Positions 13,906 through 22,900 of a stretch of 64,000 nt of DNA are shown one piece after another. The first letter of the stretch is position 1. Each line of letters begins with the position of its first letter. The position numbers were made by a program, and so were the translations under genes. A model generated the notes under the pieces. That model was not told the origin of the DNA. It saw only the letters and a program-made list of their open reading frames with translations, and searched no databases. Where the stretch lies: positions 13,526,001 to 13,590,000 of the forward strand of contig NC_087095.1 of NCBI RefSeq assembly GCF_963855985.1. Reading direction: 5' to 3'. Origin of the DNA: Ostrinia nubilalis. Lineage: Eukaryota > Arthropoda > Insecta > Lepidoptera > Crambidae.

Positions 13906-14280
13906 AATGCCGCGTGTATGTGTTAATTCTCCTGACTTATTTTGTTACGTTTGCGGTCAATTTACTCCTAAAAGGCAATCACAAATCACCAGATTTTCAT
14001 GAAAAAATTAACAGGATGCTGGATGCGTATCACAAACTAGGATGCAATATGTCATTTCTTACACTCCCATTTAAGTTTATTTCTGGATAACATGGGTTCA
14101 GTAAGTGATGAACACGGAGAAAGATTTCATCAAGAAATAGCAGAGTATGAGAAGCGTTACCAAGGTAGATGGGAGCCAGGGATGCTTGCAAATTACTGTT
14201 GGAGCCTCCAGAGGGATACTGACACTACTGACCATAAGAGGAAAGACAATCGTTCAAAAAAAAAATTTTTTTTAATGTAG
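13906..14280 (+). pseudogene. Decayed copy of an arthropod repeat-family ORF
   Basis: The frame starting at 13906 reads MPRVCVNSPDLFCYVCGQFT, then breaks. After a shift and apparent internal loss, a second frame from 14092 reads SVSDEHGERFHQEIAEYEKR, then YQGRWEPGMLANYCWSL. From memory, these two segments are the N- and C-terminal parts of one protein family found in many copies in arthropod genomes, normally separated by several hundred residues. So this looks like an internally deleted, frameshifted fossil of a mobile or multicopy ORF. Its function is unknown to me, and the family link is unverified. Confidence 0.6.
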
Positions 14281-14496
14281 AATAACAATCTATGTCCATA
14301 TTTCGTACAATTTTAAATAAAATCAATAAATGCGTTTCATTAATAAACTTGATGTGATACAACAATTTTATTTCAATATTTCAAACAGTATTAAGGTGGT
14401 GAATCATAATTACATACTGTGAACCCAGTGAATTTTTTTTTTAATTTGTTGCATAGTGTAATTGATCTTGATCATTTGTGATTTGTAAGTAGGTAA

Positions 14497-14790
14497 AATA
14501 AGTAATAAATAAATAAATAAATATCCTTGGACGTTTTACACTGCGCTTCTAGTCCCAAACTAAGCAAAGCTATACTAAGCAATACTATGGGTAGGTACTA
14601 GACAACGGATACAAACATACTTAAAAATACTTTTTTTTTGGAAATACATACTTATTATACATAGAAAACACCCAGTTCAATACAAACAACTAATAATATG
14701 TTTATGCACATAAATGTACTGTGCGGGAATCGAACCCGCTACCTCCGGAATAGTAGTCCGTTTCGAACCACCACTACACCAAACGGCCGT
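14497..14790 (-). mobile_element. tRNA-derived SINE, full head
   Basis: On the minus strand a tRNA-like head (14720-14790) carries an A box (TGGTGTAGTGG, 14771-14781) and a B box (GGTTCGATTCC, 14726-14736). A SINE body follows, then a TATTTATTTATT tail at about 14508-14525. This matches a common lepidopteran tRNA-SINE layout. Confidence 0.82.
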
Positions 14791-14941
14791 AAATAAATAA
14801 ATACGACGAATTAAAAAAGTTTCTGTGTTTTTATAAATAGGAACTTTGTGTCTAATCTTTTTGTCGTATTACCGTTTTTAAATGAATACCACTTCTTTAT
14901 GCCACTTGCCACTTAGAACGCAGGTCGGCCGTAGTAATGAC

Positions 14942-15075
14942 AATCTGTTCAGGTGAGGATTCTTGGATGGCTCAAACTTGGAATGCAGGTGCGGTTTTGT
15001 TTCCCAGTCGATGAAGCACATGATGTCATGCCCTAAGTGCCAAAAACTGCACGCAGGAAGATTTAATGAATGCTA
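14942..15075 (+). mobile_element. Retrotransposon ORF 3' fragment (non-LTR, CxCG...H...C type)
   Basis: The plus frame reads NLECRCGFVSQSMKHMMSCP and then KCQKLHAGRFNECY and a stop. It resembles the C-terminal Cys-His motif of jockey/R1-type LINE ORFs. A related stretch lies at 31328-31432. Confidence 0.5.
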
Positions 15076-15170
15076 CTGACAAAACGCCACTCTTGTAGCG
15101 GAGTTTTGGGCTGCCACTGTATTGATTTGTTGTCGACACGCCAATGAGGCATCTGCCTCATATTTATGCC

Positions 15171-15236
15171 GTGATTCTTTATGCCGTTATTGGCAAGTGG
15201 CAGATGCCACTTGCCAATAACGGCATAAAGAATCAC
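15171..15236. repeat. Perfect 32-bp inverted repeat with 2-base loop
   Basis: The left arm 15171-15202 (GTGATTCTTTATGCCGTTAT then TGGCAAGTGGCA) is exactly mirrored at 15205-15236. The neighbouring sequence also carries GGCATCTGCC-type mini-inversions. Confidence 0.95.
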
Positions 15237-15707
15237 CACAATAATCATTAGGAAGTAGGAACTATTTGCCATTGGTTTTTTACTTTTTTGTCATTACCTA
15301 ACCCACCTACATTTTTACAAAGTGGGCTAAATCGAATCCAAAGCTTTTTAAATTAAATCTCTTCCTGTAACTTCCATAACTAGCTTTTGCGACAATAAAT
15401 TGCGGAAGTAGGTAATTTCACCTTTCGCTTCCGTTTGATTCCATGGCTTGTTTTAACGAAAAAAAAACATCAAAGGAAAGAGTAATTAAAAGGACGAGTT
15501 GAGAACTTTGTTATCGAAGATTTTAACTTTAAAAGAAATGTCATTAGATCCTTAATTGTTTTTTTAATCAAATTACAGTAGGTATATTTTTATGCGTAGA
15601 GTGATTTTTGAAGACTCTATTTTGGGTATTAACTAATGTAGGTATGTGCTATTTCAGAAACCTATTCTATCGATTGAAATACGAATTAGAAAATAAACAT
15701 CAACATC

Positions 15708-15895
15708 AATTATAAATAAATAATAAATAAATATCCTTGGACATTTTACACTGCGCTTCTAGTTCCAAACTAAGCAAAGCTTGTACTATGGGTACTAGAC
15801 AACGGATATACCTAAACATACATAAATACTTTTTTTTTATAAATACATACTTATTATACTTATAAAACAACAATTCAATACATAATATTGTTTGT
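15708..15895 (-). mobile_element. tRNA-derived SINE, 5'-truncated copy
   Basis: It shares the body and AT-rich tail with the SINE at 14497-14790 (AAATATCCTTGGAC, TTTTACACTGCGCTTCTAGT, ACTAAGCAAAGC) but lacks the tRNA-like head. Confidence 0.75.
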
Positions 15896-16570
15896 GTCAG
15901 TAAAAACAAACATAATATACCTACTTCATTGGAAAAGATGTTGAAGTAAATCTTCAACTCTTACGTATTTTGAATTGTTACGGAAATTAAAACTACTTAG
16001 GTACCCACTTAGCTAACTTAGTTCAAGAAGTGCATTCTTTGTTATTATGTAAAGGCGACAAGAAAGATTCAGAGACAAAATTCGCAAAATAATTGTCCAT
16101 ATTACTCATAAGAATTACAGTTATTTCAGTAACTGGCTGGTGTTTGAGGAAATTGCTACCATAATTCAAAAAGCCATTTTCTCCGAGGGGAGGTTCTTAT
16201 GTTTCGTACCTATATCACTTATGCTAAAGAGACAAAACTCTACCTTTGAGGGTACAAGTGGGTATTTAACTTATTTCGCTATATTTTTTCTACAAATGCT
16301 CTACATAAAATAAATAGGTACTTTGTTAACTTAGGTATATACTTTTTTAGGACAAAACCCGTTGATAGCTATCTTCAAATCACTTTACCAGGAAAAATTA
16401 ATACGAGTAAAAAGTAATGAGTTGTAACTCAGGTGTGAAATCCCTTACATAATTATAGAGTTGGAAAAAATAAAGCTCTACAACTTGCCGTATATTAAGT
16501 AGGTAGGTATGTCTCAACTTTTGAAGGGAACTTAAAATTGTCATTTTAGTTATCCTACTATGAGCCACAG

Positions 16571-16853
16571 TAGGCTAGTTTCGTAAAAAAATTTTTTTAG
16601 TCCGTCAATTTGAATATAAAAAAATATTGGACACGTATATTTTTACGTTGAAGTTTCGCGCGACGTCACAAAGTGCTGCACTTTTACGCACTCAATGACG
16701 TCACGGGCCTTTTCTTTAGAACTTTGGCACGTTTTATCTCTTAACATTTTCATTAGTTTTAAAAAGTGAAAAATACGCGTGGAGTAGTTTTTGATAAGCC
16801 AACTGACGGACTAATTAAAACTCTTGCTTTTTTACCCAGGAAACATCCCTGCC
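16571..16853 (+). mobile_element. MITE-like repeat, family with CRE motif, copy 1
   Basis: It runs from AGGCTAGTTT to AGGAAACATCCCT, with internal inverted TTAGTCCGTCA / TGACGGACTAA. Two further copies occur at 21278-21607 (minus) and 59487-59810 (plus). It contains TGACGTCA at 16696-16703 and lies about 0.56-0.84 kb upstream of the Sirt5 copy 1 ATG. Confidence 0.8.
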
Positions 16854-17120
16854 CCCCTAGACAAAACGCACTTTTTGATCGGATCGAAAATCGAATCCGT
16901 CAAAACTCCATACAAAAAAGGGGCTTTTCGACCACTTATCGACTGGTTTGCGATTATAATTTGCACTTTGTCTAGATCCACTGTTCTAGCTGTCCAATGG
17001 GCAGTGCCCATTTCCGGTTTCGTCTCGTTCTATCCATTGGTTCTATCGCAAAGAATCACCATTTGATAAGAGCGAGGGAAATTCAGAAATGGGTAGCTGG
17101 AACTGTGGCCCACAGTAAAT
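16854..17120. repeat. Probable interspersed repeat upstream of Sirt5 copy 1
   Basis: CTCCATACAAAAAAGGGGCT and TTGCACTTTGTCTAGATC look like common lepidopteran repeat sequence. The part after 16999 (TCTATCGCAAAGAATCACCA) resembles an inverted stretch near 41690-41760. The core promoter of Sirt5 copy 1 must lie between here and 17410. Confidence 0.4.
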
Positions 17121-17409
17121 TAGCATCGTAGAAAAATATTTACCTACAGTTTATCAACATATTATTATTGATAGCAAAAGTGAAAAAGAAGAAACCTCTG
17201 GAAGAAACCAAACAAAATAATTTTGGAATAAAATTTTTCAAAACAAAAAATACAGTCCATCGTATTCGGAACGGAGCGTACGTCAATGTCAAAATGTCAT
17301 TGTCAACAACTGTCAACAATTTTGTCAACAATCGGCATTTTTCATTTTTCTGTGGAAAAATCTGTATTCTGAGGGAAAAATCTATTCTTTTATCTTAACC
17401 TCATAAATT

Positions 17410-19405
17410 ATGTACATAAGTATTCTGCAACCACTTCGCAGAAATCTTGTAGCTTTTATTCCGAGCATCATGGCAGTCCGACAGTCAAGTGATATGGCAA
17501 AATTTAAGGAGGCTTTGAGGTCAGCTAAGAACGTCGTTTTTCTCTCTGGAGCCGGTATTAGTGCAGAGTCTGGTATACCTACGTTTAGAGGAGCTGGTGG
17601 CTACTGGAGGAAGTACCAGGCGTCTTCACTGGCGACACCTGGAGCGTTTAAAAATAATCCAAGTTTGGTTTGGGAATTTTACCACTACAGACGAGAGGTG
17701 GCTGCTAAGGCTCAACCTAATAGGGTATGATACTTTAAATTAGATCTAGAAGTATAAACTAGTTTGTAGTAAAACCGGGACTATTCCCACCTCTCGTTCC
17801 CACCACTACAACTCCTGTGTAGCCAGGATTTACACGTTGACCACCAATAAAGACCCAACCAGTGAAGCTAGGCCAAAAATGAGAAAGACTATTGAAGCCT
17901 TTTAATAAATACAGAATGTGTGTACCTACATTACACAATGATGAATGATTTCAATTTTCTCCTCAGGGTCACATAGCCATCGCAAACTTTGAAGCGAAAC
18001 ATGGATCAGATAAGACAATAACGGTGATAACTCAGAATGTTGACAACCTACATGTTCGAGCTGGTAGCAAGAATTTACTGGAACTTCATGGTAACCTCTA
18101 CAAAACTCGTTGTACAAAATGCAGAGAAGTGTTGGTGAACACAGACAGCCCTATTTGTGAGGTAAAACCTTTTTTTAGTTTAGATCCATTTAGAAACATT
18201 TGCTTTATTGTCCAAGCTTCTATCTTGTTATTTAGCTGTACCTAAAATTATTTTAATAAGGCAGAAATACCTTATTACAATCTGCATCATTTTCTATGGG
18301 TTACCATTATAAAACCCCGTTATTATGTAAGCTCAAGTATTTATTTATTTAAACTTTTATGCCAAAATAAATTTGTACATAAGGCGAACTTAATGCACTA
18401 AAGCATTCTCGACCAGTTTACCTTTGGGTTGAGCAGAAAAGAAATTTCAATACCTTGGCTGTACAAATAAATAATGCTAACATAATATTTGGTTTTACAG
18501 GCATTAGCAGACAAAGGAGCCCCAGACGTGGATGTGGTTGGCTCCAATATTCCTTTAAAGTCCTTGCCACACTGTAAAAAGTCAAATTGTAATGGCCTCT
18601 TAAGGCCACACATAGTATGGTTTGGAGAGAATTTGGAACATGATGTATTGGAAAAAGCTGGTAAGTTACCTACCACTCTTTAGTAAGGTACGGCCAACGA
18701 GAAGCGATACCAAATGTAAACAAACCCAATGGCGGGAGAATGAGACATTACGACAAATATACAAGATGGGAAGAGACAGAATATATTGTCAACTAACAGT
18801 CGTATCGACCTTTTGTATCGCTGCTAGTTGGCCGTACTTTAGAGTATATCTGTAGATCTTGGCTACACAGGATTACAGCAGTAGGAATAATATCATTAAG
18901 TAAAAGAAGAATCACAATCTTAGTGAGCAATATCATGACTTAGAACAGCCTGTCTAAGGCCACTTTCACAATAGGGCATGAAAAGCGCGGCAGCGGCGTT
19001 TTTATAATGTGAAGGCATGTATCACATAGTATGAAATTATCGGCAGCGCGTCTTTCGCGCGTTTGTCGCGCTGCTAAAGTCGCCTAAATGTGAAAGCGAT
19101 CTGATAGTCTGTAAACGTACCTACTTCAACAATTTACAAAAAATATAATAGTCCTAATCCAGATGTAGGTAAGACTACATTTCCCAATGTTAATTTCAGG
19201 TAAGGTAATGGAATCCTGTGACGTCTGCCTAGTGGTTGGCACGTCATCAGTGGTCTACCCAGCGGCAATGTTCGCTCCGCAAGCCGCCGCCAGAGGCGCC
19301 ATAGTCGCAGAGTTTAACCTGGAACCCACACCAGCTACTCCTGACTTCCACTACTACTTTGAAGGACCTTGCGGAACCACTTTACCTTTAGCTTTGGAAG
19401 ACTAA
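17410..19405 (+). CDS. Sirt5: Sirtuin-5, mitochondrial NAD-dependent protein deacylase, tandem copy 1
   Basis: Four exons: 17410-17724, 17967-18161, 18501-18660, 19200-19405 (TAA); introns are GT-AG, phases 0, 0 and 1; 291 aa (human SIRT5 is 310). The family removes succinyl, malonyl and glutaryl groups from lysines in mitochondria, using NAD. Seen: NAD motif [15 protein letters not shown] at residues 47-61; TQNVDNLH at 127-134; catalytic His146 in LELHG; zinc cysteines 154, 157, 195 and 200; [15 protein letters not shown] near 237-251; GPCGTTLP near the C-terminus. Tyr91 and Arg94 in FYHYRREV match the Tyr102/Arg105 pair that gives human SIRT5 its acidic-acyl preference. The first Met gives an Arg-containing hydrophobic leader like a mitochondrial presequence; Met21 is the alternative start. 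The second copy begins about 130 bases after the likely poly(A) signal at 19815-19820. Of the two copies this one stays closer to vertebrate SIRT5. Confidence 0.93.
18684..18843 (+). mobile_element. 160-bp MITE, TAAGGTACGGCCAAC family, in intron 3 of Sirt5 copy 1
   Basis: The terminal inverted repeats TAAGGTACGGCCAACGAGAA and GCTAGTTGGCCGTACTTTAG bound it. The insertion begins 23 bases after the exon 3 donor. Confidence 0.8.
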
Positions 19406-19476
19406 AAAGAATTAGATATTTACAACCTTTCAAAAATGTTTGAAACATTTTAGAAGTATCGAGTAACACCATGTAT

Positions 19477-19734
19477 ACAGGGTGTTAGGTAAATGGGCAT
19501 ATGAGCCGAAACTAGCCCATGTTAACATGGACATATAAATGGCATGGTGAAGTCAGAAATTTGATATCATCATATTATTTTTTTTATTTTCATACAAAAT
19601 AAATTTTATAAAATCCGATTTGTATGATAATTAAAATGAAGATATCAATTTTCTGACTTCACCATACCATTTATATGCCCATATTAACATAGGCTAGTGT
19701 CGGCTCATATACCCATTTACCTAACACCCTGTAT
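19477..19734. mobile_element. Palindromic MITE in Sirt5 copy 1 3' UTR
   Basis: Long inverted arms: ACAGGGTGTTAGGTAAATGG at the left is mirrored by CCATTTACCTAACACCCTGT at the right, with ATATGAGCC / GGCTCATAT further in. It starts about 70 bases after the stop codon, before the likely poly(A) signal, so it would be transcribed as a hairpin. Confidence 0.85.
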
Positions 19735-19814
19735 TTAAATGTTTATTTTTATACAATGTGATAATGTAGTGCAATAAGCATTTGTAAATGTATTGTAAAT
19801 ATATTTATATTAGG

Positions 19815-19820
19815 AATAAA
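19815..19820 (+). terminator. Poly(A) signal AATAAA, Sirt5 copy 1
   Basis: The canonical hexamer lies about 410 bases after the stop and 133 bases before the ATG of copy 2. An earlier AATAAA lies inside the palindromic repeat in the 3' UTR and could also be used. Confidence 0.5.
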
Positions 19821-19952
19821 TTGTTAATCTTGTTATTGAACTGAGTTTTTGTACTGTTTTCAAACTTTTAATACTTTTCAGATATAAACCTTTATCATTT
19901 CTCTGAAATTGCTGTCTGTTGAATCTGTTGCTTTTACGGCTGTCAATGTCCA

Positions 19953-22900
19953 TTGTGCCCAAGTTCAATGATAAACATTACGAAAATCCAGAAGAATACA
20001 ATATTGCAAACACACGCTAAATCCATAATACGTAATTCAGGCGACATAGCCAAATTCAAGCAAGATCTCAAGACTGCTAAAAATATAGCCTTTTTGTCCG
20101 GGGCAGGTATCAGTTCAGAGTCTGGTATACCGACCTTCCGCGGGCGTGGTGGTTATTGGAGAAGGTACGCAGCTACTTCCCTGGCCACTCCTGAGGCGTT
20201 TAACGAGAACCCTAGCTTGGTGTGGGAGTTCTACCACCATAGAAGAGAGGTGGCGGCAAAAGCTCAACCAAATGCGGTATTTATATTGATTTTATGAACA
20301 AGGCACAGCTCCTAAATCACACCTATTATAATACACAAGATGGCGCATGTTCACAGACAAAGAAGGGCACTGTAACGATCATAGATCATGATTATGATAC
20401 CTGAATGCGGGCAGCGCAAGACCGGTCGTTGCCGAAATACTTGGGGAAGGCCTTTGTCCAGCAGTGGACGTCATTTGGCTGAAACGAACGAACGATGATG
20501 ATGAAACTACCAATAATTGCTTATTTCAGACTATAGTCTGGTCTGCGAGCACGTAGAATTTTGTCCAATGACCCCAAACTACCCATACTTATAGCTCGCG
20601 CGTAATTATATTGCTCTCGCGCTCGCACACTCACTGCGGGCGCCCGTCGCACAGTCGCGACAGCAATAATAATTACGCGCGAGCGATAAGGATGGATAGC
20701 TTGGGGTCATTGGACAAAATTCTACGTGCTCACAGACCGAGCTTTAGTAAGTAAAGATCTTATTTCTTAGTCTGTTTTAGGGCCACATTGCAATAGCTAA
20801 GTATGAAGCCAAGAATGGACAGGCAAAAACAATAACCGTAGTCACTCAAAATGTGGACGGTTTGCATGCCCGGGCCGGAACCAAGAACTTGGTGGAACTT
20901 CATGGCAGTTTGTTCAAGACACGATGCACCAAGTGCAATGAGGTGTTGGTGAATAACGACAACCCTATTTGTGAGGTTGTATCTTTTACCAGCGATTTCT
21001 TTGCTTATTTTATTATCATAGAATTTACTTCTACTAGACTTGCCTATGGGCATACAGATTCTAATACTATTCAGATTATTTCTTACTACAACCCGTGCGA
21101 GCTAACTTAACTGCACACTTCGCTGGAATGCTACTCTCCCTCCCACTTACCCGCACAACTCCCCGCGTTCGGCCCGCCCGCGTCGTTGTGACGTCACGGC
21201 TGCCAGGTGAGCAGTTAACTCGACCGGGTATAAGATCGTTTGAACAAGTTTCTGGAAAACAGCGAAAATTCTGTAGAATAGGGATGTTTCCTGGGTCAAA
21301 AAGCAGGAGTTTTAATTAGTCCGTCAGTTAACGTATCAAAAAATACTCTACACGTATTTTTCACTTTTTCAAACTAATGAAAATTTAAAGAGATAAAGCG
21401 CGCCAAAGTTCATAAGAAGAGGCCCGTGACGTCAATGAGTGCATAAAAGTGCCGCACTTTGTGACGTCGCGCGGAACTTCAACTATATATCAAATAACTA
21501 TGTAATGTAATTATTTGTTAGATTGACAAATAAAAATATATGTATCCAATATTTTTTGATATTCAACATGACGGACTAAAAAAATTTTTTAGGAAACTAG
21601 CCTATTATTTTTTATGTTGCGATCGTTTTTAGGCACTAGCAAATAAGGGAGCACCAGGAAAAGATGTCGTGGATTCAAACATTCCTATAAAATCTCTACC
21701 ACACTGCAAAAAACCTAACTGCAATGGTCTATTACGACCACACATTGTGTGGTTTGGCGAGAGCTTGGAAACGGCGGTGTTTGAAAAGGCTGGTAAGATA
21801 TTATGATATGAACCTTACTGTGTTAGTAGAACCTACCTACTGAAAAACCGTAGGCAGGGCACATAGTACGCAGAACTGACGGCCGATGGGGCAGAAAGGT
21901 TCTAGAATGGAGGCCGCGTACCGGAAAACGCAGCGTGGGACGTCCATCCACAAGGTGGACCGACGACCTGATAAAGGTAGCGGGAAGGCGCTGGATGCGG
22001 GCCGCTACCAACCGTGCGATGTGGAAGTCATTGTGGGAGGCCTATGTTCAGCAGTGGACGTCCTGTGGCTGAAATGATGATGATGATGACTGAAAAACCG
22101 TAAGATCTTATGACAAGACAATAAATGTTACGGATACCACTGCCTTGCAACTAGTCCAAATAAATCGTTGAAGTTTAGTCATGCAATTATTAACATTAAC
22201 GTCTGTCTGATTAACCTTCCACTACCAATTACTGGTCAAATGTCCTTCATAAGTTATGGAAGTTCCTATGCCAAATGACGTCCACTGCTGGACAAAGGCC
22301 TCTTCAAGGATTTCCATAGCGACCGGTCCTGCGTTGCCCGCATCCAGGTTCTTCCAGCGACCTTCACCAGATCGTCAATCTACCTAAAGTACGGCCAACT
22401 AGCAGCGATACAAAAGGTCGATACGACTGTCGAGTTGAAAATATATTCTGTCTCTTCCCATTTTGTGTATTTGTCGTAATGTCTCGTTCTCCAGCCAAAA
22501 TATGTCAGTCAGACGGGTTCACCCATGAACCTATAAAAAAAAGGCGGACGGAACTCGCGCTATAGATGACCCACGCTGAACTGTCCCACCAAACTCAATG
22601 ACAGGGGGGCGCTACCATCGTTCAACTATATGGTTTCCAACATGGCAAAAATCTGAACCAGCGATCCGGTATTGACGGTGGCGCCCCACTGTCAATGTCA
22701 TCGACAGGACAGTCCAGTATTTTGGAACTATACAACAAAACTGTGACGCAAAATTTTGGCGTTTGTCTATTGTGTGAGTGAATTTAGGGATGCCATGTTA
22801 GCCAAAATATTTTACCCATTTATTTTAAGAAAAACATAGATCGGCAGATGTTACTTGGAAATGTAGACAGAATTATTCCGTGCCATTTTAAAAGGATGAA

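Noticed and set aside
14720..14790. Minus-strand tRNA gene
   Set aside because: The A and B boxes are good, but it is followed by a SINE body and tail shared with 15708-15895, so it is a SINE head and not a functional tRNA gene.
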